Source of the DNA: Henricia sp. BOLD:AAB3569
Lineage: Eukaryota; Echinodermata; Asteroidea; Spinulosida; Echinasteridae
Assembly: GCA_037783545.1 (NCBI GenBank)
Contig: JBBELK010000298.1
Coordinates: 3,162,001 to 3,226,000 of the forward strand
Direction of reading: 5' to 3'
Length of the DNA: 64,000 bases
Each line of letters starts with the position of its first letter. Position 1 is the first letter of the stretch. The position numbers and the translations under genes are program-made. This document shows positions 1 through 10,539 of this stretch, piece after piece. The notes beneath the pieces are model-generated. The model saw nothing but the letters and a program-made list of their open reading frames with translations, had not been told where the DNA came from and did no database searches.

Positions 1-791
1 TGCAGGAAACAGACGATCAAAGACTCCACCCCGTTTGTTCCAGCGTGTTTGTTGTGAAAACATAAGCCCGGTGTGGCCGGCTTGTGTATCATGGACAAAC
101 CGGCTCCACATGTGCTAACTGTAATTACTCCGGTGTCGGCATTGAACTACACGCAGGGAGGACCACGTATGGGATGATTAAAAGACGCGAGCTCAGGAAA
201 ACAATTGTCAGCGGGGTGTGGCCAACTTGTAATGGGCTAAACTTGGGAAATTCACGGACACTTTAGACCATGCCAGAACACAACTACTGCCGAAATTGCT
301 CAAACAATTAATTCGATAAATGTTTAGAAGTTTCTTTACTTATTAAAACTTGTCAACCCTGAGAATTTTAGCAGGACAATTCCCTCAAACCAACTTATCA
401 ATACTTTAACACCCCTCAGATAAAAATGGACGTGGCGGATGCAACTTTGCATTGTTTCCCAAATTCAACGCCGACAACTCGTGCGCATGCGTTCCTCACA
501 CGACCAGTTGGCAACGCGACGCAGTTTTTTGACAGATTGGTATTTTTGACGTTGTTGTTATTAAAAAAACATGAGGCAAACGGAAGAAGCTTGGAATTTA
601 GCTACACATATGGACTAGTTTGAAGCCGACAGAAGCGAGGAACTATCTCTGCATGGGCTTTCGGAGAAGCGACCGGACAATTATTGGGAGATTTATTTCG
701 GTAAGTCTATTTTTGTTGGTATGCTTTGGTATTCTTGGGTTTCACTTGGCTTGACAACCGGTTGCTGTCCGCCATCACTGTGTCCACACTA

Positions 792-1015
792 GGCACGCCA
801 AAGCGAAAAATAATTCAACACTGATAAATTAATGTTACGCATATTTTCGCATGTTGCGCAATAAAAAAAGGGTTGGGATGACTTTTAAATGTTGATAGAA
901 TGTTTGAAACTGGCATACCGTGCTTTTGTTGGCAAGTTTTTAAAAATGTTGAGACTTGTTTTTCAGGGTTGATGGCAAAATTATCAGTGTTAAATTATTT
1001 TCGCTTTGGCGTGCC
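792..1015. mobile_element. Short TIR element (MITE), 224 bp
   Basis: The left end GGCACGCCAAAGCGAAAAAT and the right end (reverse complement GGCACGCCAAAGCGAAAATA) pair over about 35 bp, extending through the word AACACTGATAA. The interior is AT-rich and non-coding. No second copy was seen in the window. The superfamily is not determined. Confidence 0.8.
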
Positions 1016-1563
1016 ATACGCGTGACGTCAACAACTATCATATCCGTCATTACTGTGTCTATACTATTATTTATGTTGTGCCGGTGCGTTCGGGCATACT
1101 AAATACCGTCAACTGCCGTCAACGACCGTCCCCAGCATTTATCGGCCGCGTCACAGGCTGTTCTCGGCCGCCCCGCCAGAAAAAGAAGGAAATTGTAGCC
1201 AAAAAGAATTTAAAAACAGACAAATTTTCTTCGAAGGAGGTGCCAATTTTGGCCGGCCGTACTCGGTGGCCATTTTGAATACGATGTATCAGACGATACC
1301 ACTATGCATTTATAGGGGTATTTTGTATGCAAATATCATTGTGTTGGGCGTTTTGTACATACATTTATGTAGATGCGCACACAAAAGGTATAGCACACCC
1401 CTTCTCCATTAATGATTTGACACACACAGCCAAAAGCAATATGGCTGCCACCGCGCGGCGCAAAGCAAAAAAGTTACATTATTATTTCATGTTAAGGCAG
1501 ATTTTACACTTAAAATTATTTGTCATTGTGTTAGAATTTGCTAATTTCCCATTAAACATGTTA

Positions 1564-1945
1564 GAAGGTACCGCAGAGCTTTAAAAAAAACAAGCGCTAG
1601 GGTACCGTAGCGCTTAAAAAAAAGAAAGAGCTAGGTTACCGTATATAGCGCTTTTTTTAAAAACAAGCGCTAGGGTACCGTAGTGCTTTTAAAAAAATCA
1701 GGCGTTAAAAAACAAGCGCTAGGGTACCGTAGCGCTTAAACGAAACAAGCGCTAGGGTACCGTAGCGCTCTAAAAAAAAATCAGGCGTTAAAAAACAAGC
1801 GCTAGGGTACCGTAGCGCTTAAAAAAACAAGCGCTAGGGTACCGTAGCGCTCTAAAAAAAAAAAATATTAAAAAAAAGCGCCGTAGCGCTAACAAAAAAA
1901 ACAAGCGCTAGGGTACCGTATATAATGCTTTAAAACAAGCGCTGG
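1564..1945. repeat. Tandem array of near-palindromic GCGCTAGGGTACCGTAGCGC units
   Basis: About nine or ten units, most reading CAAGCGCTAGGGTACCGTAG followed by CGCTT and an A-rich spacer, with a spacer TCAGGCGTTAAAAAA recurring. Each unit is close to its own reverse complement around GGTACC, so each can form a small hairpin. Several units are degenerate or shortened (near 1628, 1880 and 1915). No coding capacity. Confidence 0.9.
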
Positions 1946-2091
1946 GGTTGACAGAAAAATCATATATGATCCTCATCAGGAAGTATTTATGGTTGGCATT
2001 AAGATTCGATAAAGGTAGTCCAGGCAGAAGTACAACATAGCGTTTATGGTCTGTGCAAACATTGAATCGAAATGTACTGAATTTATTAACA

Positions 2092-2182
2092 TATTATTAT
2101 TATTTCTTTCTGGTATTCATACCAAGGATTCCTCAATAGTGCTCATTGCACTGTTGCTCGCAAGCGTGAGGAAACCCAAGCG
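2092..2182 (-). mobile_element. SINE fragment (3' part), first tRNA-derived family
   Basis: Shares the segment from TTTCTGGTATTCATACCAAG through CTCGCAAGCGTGAGGAAACC with the fuller copy at 4855-5197. Only the 3' body is present. Confidence 0.75.
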
Positions 2183-2349
2183 TGGGTATACCCCACATCT
2201 GCCCAATAAACGAACGCAGGAAGTTGTTTTGTGCTAGTATACAAATTAAACAGCCACAATCAACACCATAATTACAAAAACGTCCATAGTTAAAAACAAA
2301 ATCACAATTAGTCCAACGGTACAATATCATTTCGAATGATTGTGTATAT

Positions 2350-2585
2350 GGGTCTTTCTATTAATTAGGGGTCCAAAAGTGTGACATTTAATGTCCCCCG
2401 TTACACCTGATATGTGTTATTTTTCGTACAAAAATCATTGAAATGGCTTTTAAACCATTTTGTACTTTATGTACTCACTCTTAGAGATGGAAAGTATTAA
2501 AAGAATGTGTTTTGAATTTTTAAAAACAAGCTGTAAAATGTAACGGGGGACACCAACACTGGACCCCTAATTTATAGAAAGACCC
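2350..2585. mobile_element. TIR element, GGGTCTTTC family, 236 bp
   Basis: The left TIR GGGTCTTTCTATTAATTAGG matches the right end's reverse complement GGGTCTTTCTATAAATTAGG; pairing continues through GGTCCA. Flanks on both sides read ATAT. A second copy in inverse orientation starts at 53412 in intron 5. Non-coding. Confidence 0.88.
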
Positions 2586-2930
2586 ATATGTAAAAGAGGC
2601 GTGAAATTGTCCATTAACACATGTGGATGTGCAGTTTAAACAAAGGTTTTCTTTGTGTTAAGTTTTAACCTTACAAAATGACACGTATATATATGGGCTT
2701 GGTAAGTCCAAACAACGGTTGTAGGTCCTTTGGGTATTGATGTGTCAATATATTAAATTTAAGGAACTTCTGATAGTACTATTGTCGGATGGTGGAATAA
2801 CCCTTGCTTTGTGACTTTACAGTAATGCATACTAAAACATATATGCAGTAAATTACTGTAAGAGGTTACAATAAGATACTGTCAAATATGTTTTACAGTG
2901 TTTACGAGGTACGGCGATTATTTTACATGT

Positions 2931-3373
2931 GGGTCATTCCCAAAATTAGGGGTCCAAAATTGTTGGTGTCCCAGTTACGTACGACACTCTCTGCATCAAA
3001 AATCACCCCTCCTGATCACAAATTCTCAGTAATGGACTGTGGCCTGTGATCATAGTGGGAAGCATAATTTTCTTTAATATTCTGTTCTCTGATTCCTGAA
3101 AAATATTTAAAACAAAAGACCATAAAAGCTTATAATTTGTTCCATGGTATAGGAGTTTGGTGTCCCGGGTTACCTACGCCAATGGAAATTGGCTGTAGAA
3201 TGAGTTTGCATTAACCTTGGTTCCATATTTACACACAAACAATAAATTTAAGTGGCATTTGTTGAAATAAAAATTCTTATTATCTACTGGGAAACCACTT
3301 TCAATCACTAAAAACACTTGGAAATCTTAAAAAGCATGTCACACTTTTGGACCCCTAATTTTGGGAATGACCC
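2931..3373. mobile_element. TIR element, GGGTCATTCC family, 443 bp
   Basis: The left TIR GGGTCATTCCCAAAATTAGG is mirrored exactly by the right end CCTAATTTTGGGAATGACCC; pairing continues through GGTCCAAAA, about 29 bp. The inner part of the TIR (ATTAGGGGTCCAAAA) is shared with the element at 2350-2585, so the two families are related. Confidence 0.88.
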
Positions 3374-3559
3374 ATGTACATGTAGGCCTATTGGGTTTTC
3401 CCTTCGAACCCAATTTTTCTCTCGGCGTTGCATGGTGCACAACAGCCCAAAATGTACAGACCATTTTGGCCAAAATAAAGAGCATCGGTTTGCGTTATAA
3501 AAATGACCGCATCCTTTTTGTTGGGAACATAATGGCCATTCTTCGAATTGCAATTAATA

Positions 3560-3588
3560 AGGTGTGAACATGCCAAAATAAGGTGTGA
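3560..3588 (+). promoter_or_regulatory. Two AGGTGTGA T-box half-sites, 21 bp apart
   Basis: AATAAGGTGTGAA occurs twice, with the octamer at 3560-3567 and 3581-3588. AGGTGTGA is the reverse complement of the core TCACACCT bound by T-box proteins. The spacing is two helical turns, so both sites face the same side of the DNA. They are 8 kb upstream of Tbx2/3. Binding is an inference. Confidence 0.35.
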
Positions 3589-4854
3589 ATTTGCTATTAT
3601 GCTATTACGAAGAAAAGCGATACGTGCGCTGCATAAAAGCGCCTTGGTTAGCTTTTTGTTGGTTTCCCGGTAAGCCTTTTATTGGGGAAATAAAGAGTCC
3701 TGGGAACAATCCAGGAAGTGTTATGGCGCCATTATTGTGGTCACCGGAAGAAATGAGGGAAGTGTGAAAAAGCGGACACGCATGTCTATTCAACTCGCCG
3801 TTGTGGGCGCTGTTTGGGTACACTGCGCGCAGAGGACATGCATTGTGTGTATACTACGCTAAACAGCCGGCAGGTCATGCACTGAGCTTATTTTTTGCAT
3901 GCCCTAAAATAATATTACGATTTTGTTGTCAAAATTCTGATATTTGGTGTAAAGATAATATGTGACCGACTCTGGCAAAACCCGACGCTTCTCGGCATTT
4001 CCCATTACGTGATATGGGCCCACAACCTTAAAAAATGGCCTCTGGGACCAACTTGAAAATTTGGCAGAATCAACTTGAACATCGGGATACATTCAAGATT
4101 TGTTTTGTTTGTTTGAACTGTCTCAAAATTCCTCATATTATTGACAACAAATTAAATAATCAACTAGTTTGTCAAACTTTAAAGACCAATAGCTCCATTT
4201 CACTTTTTCTGATCTGTCATACTTTAATTGGTCATAACTTCGCCAAAAAATTATCAGAATTTCCTCAAACATGTTTTAAAAGATACATTTTTGTATGCAC
4301 ACTAAGCTGATACCAAAACTTAAATTTTGAATTTTCATCACAAGTGTTGGGTTTTGCTGGAGCCGTTCACATTATGTGTTGACATAACGTCTTATCTGTG
4401 GACTTGCAACTCTGAATATTGTGGGTGAAATGAAGGCTAAAAAGTGCTCTTTAGTGGAGGGATAAATTTCAGATTCATGTGCTTGTTTTAAGGAGGGTCT
4501 TCCTTAGTATGGAGCAATTTTTTCCGGGAAAAATATCGATAGTCAGCTAAGTGAAAATTAAAAAAAGTAACGTTGTAGTCAAAGTCATGCATAAAATATT
4601 TTTTAAGGAGGAAATAAAAGCTCATATACAAAACCATTAAAGAAAAACTGGAACAAATATTAATGAAATTATTATATAATTCATTGTTTATTGATTTTTG
4701 TTTTGAATCTTTCCTCTCATACATAACCAGGAAAAATTGCGTGTAAAATTTTGTTGAATTTTTCATCGGGGATTAAAAATATTCCACTTTATACAAAAAC
4801 CGGGTGGCTGAACGTGCTATAACCTAACGAGCGCCCTAAAAGCTGACAAACATA

Positions 4855-5197
4855 CCATTATTATTTATTAATATTTCATTCTGGTATTCATACCAAGGAT
4901 TCCTCTGAAGTGCCCATTGCACTGTCACTCGCAAGCGTGAGGAAACCCATGAAGAATTAGGAATGGCCAGAGACACCATGGAATCCCCTTGCTCTTCACG
5001 AAAGAATGCCCTGGGATCTTTAAAGTGCGATACCGTATAACACACTGGACCAACGGCTTTACATCCCTTCCGAAGGATGGAGCAGTTTGGTTGAGTCCCT
5101 TGCTCAAGGGCACAGGTACTGCAGCCGGGGGGAGGTTCGAACCCGCAACCCCAAGTTTTCACCTATGATTGCGAGTCAATGACCCAAACCACTCGGC
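4855..5197 (-). mobile_element. tRNA-derived SINE, near full length
   Basis: On the minus strand it opens with a tRNA-like head: A box TGCCGAGTGGTTTGGG and B box GGGTTCGAACC. The long spacing between the boxes resembles a Ser/Leu-type tRNA. The body contains CCTTGAGCAAGGGACTC, AAAGATCCCAGGGCATTC and CTCACGCTTGCGAG, ending in an ATT-rich tail. Other copies lie at 2092-2182 and 61745-62046, all on the minus strand. Non-autonomous and dependent on a LINE partner not seen in this window. Confidence 0.85.
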
Positions 5198-5404
5198 AGA
5201 AATTATAGGATGAACATCATATAAATCTCTTTAATTAGCATTCGAGGGTCGTGAAAGAACAAGGCCGTTTATTTCCATTTTGGTAATTATACGTTAAAAA
5301 CCAATACATGCATTTTGACGGCGTGGCACTGTAATTGCGGGGTTAAAATTGCTTCCATTTCCCTGCATGGTCTTGGCCTTGCTGACCTTCTGCAGTCTTC
5401 CTAT

Positions 5405-5690
5405 TTCACAGGAATCGCGATTCCATCCATTATTCGATTCCAGTTTTGAAAACAAAAGTTGGCACAAAATTACAGAAATATCTCGTAAATATGATTCAAA
5501 ACACTGCCAAAAAATGCCAAATGCATGGAGTTATGCAGTTTCTGCATTTATTAGCATTCAAAATCATTGGGTATACTTCCTGGAATTGCCAAGGTAATGG
5601 TACATGTATAATCGATTCTTCCAAAAGACTGAATCGCAATTTTGATTCAAAACTCGGAATCGATTCTTATTCATTCCATAGCCTATAGGC
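5405..5690. repeat. Interspersed repeat with GGAATCGATTC-like ends, copy 1
   Basis: Shares AAACAAAAGTTGGCACAAAA, AGAAATATCTCGTAAA and TGGAATTGCCAAGGTAATGG (with small changes) with 40785-41090. Both copies are rich in ATCGATT and AATCGCGATT words near the ends. Superfamily unknown. Confidence 0.7.
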
Positions 5691-7707
5691 CTACTCTCAA
5701 TTTATTGGCGATGTTTTATACCACATTCAGAAATGTGCACAAAACGATCATGGCCTGAAATGAGGTAAAGATATTTGTGTGGTAGGCTATTTCGCAGGCA
5801 GCAATTTGAAAATTTAGTGCGAGGGATAATTATTTTTTCCCTTCAATAATCGCTAATCCCGATTGGTACGATGTGCGAAACAAAGAGGATTTTCTGGTGG
5901 CACAATCAATGCAATCAAACGAGCTGTCGTATAGCAAACTATAGAAAGTTTATATTGCAAATCGCGCATGCAGCGAACCAGCCTTTGAAAACGCAAACAA
6001 GACACCACGATCGATTCTTTTTGTTATCCTAACTGCGTATAGCACAGTAAGCATCATCCCCTGTCATGAAATTCTGTCTGCGATTCACTATACGAACAAC
6101 AATTTTTTGACGCGGCGAGATCATCTCCGCGGACTCCGGGCGCCAGGCCGTCGCCAGCCCCTCCGCTCCCCCATTCACCGGGGGCGTTTCCCCCGGAGCG
6201 AAGGAGCCACCAAACCCGTTGGTCGCAAGACAACGAGCCGGCGTTGAAAGGCCCCGTCGGACAGGGGAAGAATGGAGGGCGGGTTCGGGATGAATAGGAC
6301 CCCTGTCCTGGCGGTGACAACTCCGGCAATCGGTCCGATTGTTCGAGACAAGTCCCCCTCGCGCCCAAGAGGTGCTAAAATGAATCGGTCCGCTGTTATT
6401 CCGAATTTCATCAAAACACACAAAAACACGACAGGATAATTGTGTTCAAGCGGGCCATCTTTCTAAGCAGACGCAACAAGCTCTTGTGCGCACCGTATAT
6501 ACCGGTCAACCGTCGTGCTGTGTTCGACAAAAAGGTGTTACTTGTATCATTTTATTGCTAATGCAACACTATAACGGTAAACCATTGACACTTTAAAAAC
6601 AACCTTCTATAGTGTGTTAAATCCATGTACATTTTAACCACAGATCTACTTCGGTCGATGAAGATTTAAGCTTCTAATTTATCGCCAATTGTATCTTTTC
6701 CAGATAAAACATTTTTATGAATTCCCGGCCAACGGAATTACATATTTCAAGAAAAATATACGCAAACCAGCAATAAGCACAAGCAAAACGAACAACAAAT
6801 AAACCTGAATAATAACGTTGTTATTTTATATCGTGTTTCCAAGTTTTCATTAAAAATACGAAAATGGACCATCTTTTTACCACTTTTGAAAATGTGATGG
6901 TTCTTTCAGTAAGAATTAGCGCGCAATATGGCGAGGCTCACAGTCAAACCGGTAAACTTGCTCGTAAAATTTGGGTCGCATGTATTTTTTTTTGTTTTTT
7001 AGCTTTGCAGACCATTTATAAATATTCATGGTCTGTATTATGAATAATTTATCGTATGGTAATTTGTCTATTAAAAGCCGTATTGTTAAATATGCAAGGT
7101 TATTTAATCGCGGTTATTTGAAATTCGTTGAAATTCAGATGAGAAAATTGTGGATGCATGCAATAAAACATATGGCGTTTTAGTAAAGAATATGCAAAAA
7201 CAAAAGATGCGGTTGTCAGCATGTCAACGAATATTAGCATATAATCCCTTGAATCACATCTAAATAAAATGATTTTTTTATTTTATCAAAAACATTTTGA
7301 AGCATGGATATAGGCCTATACCGCACCTTAAAAACCAAGATGTTATATATTCGTCTGTTTTCATTCAGGACATTCTAAGTTAGTTTAAAGATACAGTCCT
7401 TGCGTTTTGGGTGTGGCACCTCTAAAAATAAGCAATTTTTTTAAATTGTTAATTTTCTAGAAACATAAAAGTTATTCGCTCTCAAATCAACGAAAAAAAT
7501 CGACCAACGTTTAGTTATATCGAACAATAATTACTGTTAATATTTTGAATTATTGGCGGTCCGCCAATAATTCAAGGCGTAGACTTGCCCAAATAACGTC
7601 CCGTGCTCGGTCTGCAACGCGCAGCGCACAGTTCGCCCTGCGGAATGGTGGCCTGTCCAATCTATTTTCTTCCGTTTCCTCTGTCTCAGAAAGTTATCCG
7701 AGACAGA

Positions 7708-7800
7708 CACTATGAGCAACTAACAATGGACATTGGGCACAAACCATTGTTAATGACAATGGTTTGTGCCCAATTTCCATTGTTATAGTTGCTCATAGTG
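7708..7800. mobile_element. 93-bp palindromic element, CACTATGAGC family, copy 1
   Basis: The arms CACTATGAGCAACTAACAAT and ATTGTTATAGTTGCTCATAG pair almost along the full length, leaving a loop of a few bases around GTTAATGAC. A second copy sits at 45517-45612. Foldback elements of this size are typically non-autonomous DNA transposon derivatives. Confidence 0.85.
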
Positions 7801-7819
7801 AGAAGAAAAGAGATTTTAC

Positions 7820-8138
7820 AGCGACCCAACTTTTACCTCATGACTTGACAAGAAAAACCAGACTATAAGTACATAACAATGGTAACGAATACCACATGGT
7901 TTTCCCCGTAAAAAATTGTTACTTTTTATTGCCAACTGAAGGTGCTTTAAAAAATTGTCTGCAGACAATTTATTATTATTTTACCATCATTCAACGCAAG
8001 ACAGAACCGTGAATTGTTATCGTTTTATGAAGTACTACTTCCTTTTCTACAAGGCAGTTTACCAATAAACATTATTCATTAGTTATGCGATGCTCTTTTT
8101 CGTGTTCTTAAAAGTTTTTCAATCATGTAATGTCTTTG
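7820..8138 (+). mobile_element. Copy of the main TTAA MITE family, left end lost
   Basis: Contains TGACTTGACAAGAAAAACC, ATAACAATGGTAACGAA and the right end TTTTTCAATCATGTAATG, which define the most frequent repeat in the window. The left TIR is replaced by the flank of the palindrome ending at 7800. Confidence 0.75.
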
Positions 8139-9075
8139 AAATGAAGTTACACATGTAGGCCCTAAAAATACTTCTAACAATGAAAGTTGCTTTTGCTACA
8201 TGTACCAGCTCAAAAACCATTTATGCAGTTCAGTCCGTTCGTGTTTGCATCAACAGCCATTAAAGACCACTTTTCCGCGAAGGTTACGTCACAATCACGG
8301 CCCAACGAGGCCTATAGATGTGAAATGGTTAGTTTAAAAAAACAAACTAGGCTACATGCAGCGGTACGTACTAATGCAATCGTTGTCACAGTAACTGACA
8401 AGTGAGGGCGGGCTGCATAAACTACGGACTCGCCCCATTGTTGCGGCGATATACTGTTTCTTTTCTTGTTTGATTACACGAGCGCCGCTGTTGGCGCAAA
8501 GTGGAGTTCAGTGTCCGCCTTTGGCTCCACGGGGAAGGATGCAAAAAAAGACAACAGATCGGAGTAATTGTTGCACCGGATGATAACATAAACAAACCCA
8601 CGCTGGCTTTTGTGTACTCAGAAATTGCGCTGACACTTTGCAGTCGGCATACAGATAACGCGGACGCCAGAACTCTGGTACTATGGGAAGAGAATGAAAA
8701 GGACTCGGCAGGCTGGCCGGGAGAATGTCGACAACACCCCTTTGCGGTTCAGACACGATTCGCTTCAAATTGAACCAATCCCGGTGGCTCTGCAAAAGCG
8801 GTCCAATTTACCAGTTTGAAGCTGCAAGTGCGCGGCTGGTTTGTTTGGTACAAAACCTGCACAGAATGCTGTGCGGCGGATGCGCAGAACGCAAGAAAAT
8901 CAATCTAGTTTGAGGTAGCAAATGGAGTATTAAAGTGTGTTAATTACTAATTAGTATCTTTTTATTTTAAACAATTCTTTAGTTGTAGTGTAAGTACACT
9001 GTATTGTTATGCGCATTTGAACATAATTTATTTTATGGAATTTGCGCAATAATTTATTATTATTATTATTATTAA

Positions 9076-9225
9076 AACGTCACTTTGTAAGTGTTGCCAA
9101 GGCTACTGGGTCTACACTAAAACCAGTAAACTGTTTCCCTGCACTTTAGCAATGGGCGTTTCAGATTGCCAGTGAATTTTAGACCCAATTACCTTGGCGA
9201 CTGACGTCACACTTTAGTAGTCTAT
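9076..9225 (+). mobile_element. CRE-carrying repeat, copy 1
   Basis: Matches the minus strand of 30860-31000 along its length (CTACACTAAAACCAGTAAAC, TTTCCCTGCACTTTAGCAAT) and part of 29340-29445. Each copy ends near a TGACGTCA octamer (9201 here). No TIR or tail was clearly resolved. Confidence 0.7.
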
Positions 9226-9629
9226 GGTAATTGCAATTGCTACACAAAATTTACTACATTATTTACTACAAAGCACATTTTGCAGATCCATTACCGTCTC
9301 AATACAATCGAACTCCCATTAAACGTCCAAAATCCATCTTCACCAATTGGACAGGAAAAAAGACAGGAGATAAAAAAAGATTAAGGCTCGATAAAAACCA
9401 CTTATTCCCATTAATGCAATCTAGCTGGCCGTGAATTGGGTCTGAAACAATACCGGGACTTCTTCAGCCCAGCCGAGGGCCACGGGTCACGTTTGGTACA
9501 AAAATCAGGTCCCACAATCCCCATATGTTTTTTTTCGTGGCGAGGCAGTCATCCATTGCCAGCACTGGCGCCAGCGGGCTCGAGTAGCTGTGTACCGTGA
9601 ATGGGGCGGTTCAGACCGCCACAAAGAGA

Positions 9630-9641
9630 TTTCACACCTAG
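9630..9641 (+). promoter_or_regulatory. Extended T-box binding site TTTCACACCTAG
   Basis: Twelve bases match the left half and centre of the classic Brachyury palindrome (TTTCACACCTAGGTGTGAAA); the following CGTGTTTT partly resembles the right half. It lies about 1.9 kb upstream of the Tbx2/3 start codon. It could serve auto- or cross-regulation by T-box factors, which is inferred. Confidence 0.4.
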
Positions 9642-10539
9642 CGTGTTTTCTCTGGCGCTTATTAATTATGTTAACACTTTACCCAGTCAACAACAATTAT
9701 CTCACGCTCGACGCTGATTGGCCAGTGCTTAGAACGTCGCGCGGCAACTGTCAGTCATAGGTGTAATTATTGATAATAGCCCTCTCTTGGCCACAGACAC
9801 CCTCATAATGATTTCAAGTGGTACGATAAACCTCGGTGTTATTGCACCCCCAATGCTCCACTATTCCCCAACAAAACCCTCCCCTCCATGCGGATCCTCT
9901 CGTTTAGTCGCAAGAAATCCCCTCCTTTCTTCCCTCATGCGAAAGGCAGAATTCTCCTTGTTTTACGGTCACGGATCGTCGCCAAAAAACGTGTTTTTGT
10001 CCGCAATTTTTCGCGTCCGAAGCCGGCAAAGTAGCACGGAAGAATAACGGAGCCAGGCCTATGAAACTCGATCACCGAGTACGGTAGTCTCTTTACTTTG
10101 GCCCCTGAACATGGATAACACTGTGTGGACACGCACGCACAGTCGCGCTGGTTTCACTGTTCAGTACTAGACCGTACGGACAACGCCAAAGTCTGGATGA
10201 TAGGCAAATGATGAATCGTTGCATTCATAATGAAGAAGATGTTGGTCTTAATATTTCACGTTCTCCTTTAAGCCGTTTTAAAGCACAGCGCCCCGTGTAT
10301 GCAACTTGCAACAACTTACTGGCTTAGCGAACTCGTATCGCGCGTGGGAAGATTATTCGTACTGCGGGGCCCTCGTTACAGTTTAGTGAATGACACACAG
10401 ATAGGGCGACTGTGTTCATTGTGTGAAGCGGCGCGGTTGGCGCCAGCGGTACTTACGCATTTGCGTCAAAATGGAATGCCGGCGCAGCTAATCACCTCAG
10501 ATGTTCCCGAATAATTTTCGCGCTTTTAACAGACCCGCC

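Larger units (their letters stand above)
1..10539. other. 5' flank: no recognised gene; MITEs, SINE, tandem array, candidate regulatory DNA
   Basis: No reading frame here resembles a known protein and none has splice-like support. Contents in order: a TIR element at 792-1015; a hairpin-prone tandem array at 1564-1945; a SINE fragment at 2092-2182; TIR elements at 2350-2585 and 2931-3373; paired T-box half-sites at 3560-3588; a tRNA-derived SINE at 4855-5197; an AATCGATT-containing repeat at 5405-5690; a GC-rich non-repetitive block at about 6030-6430; a 93-bp palindrome at 7708-7800 followed by a MITE copy to about 8138; a CRE-carrying repeat at 9076-9225; and an extended T-site at 9630-9641. 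The stretches 3600-4850, 6430-7700 and 9230-10539 show nothing I can name. Confidence 0.6.

Noticed and set aside
1564-1945. Regular repeats resembling a CRISPR array
   Set aside because: Spacers are A-rich and alike, units are palindromic and contiguous, and the host is an animal; it is a minisatellite.
6029-6421. 130-residue minus-strand reading frame
   Set aside because: Explained by GC-rich composition, which removes stop codons in several overlapping frames at once; no domain seen.
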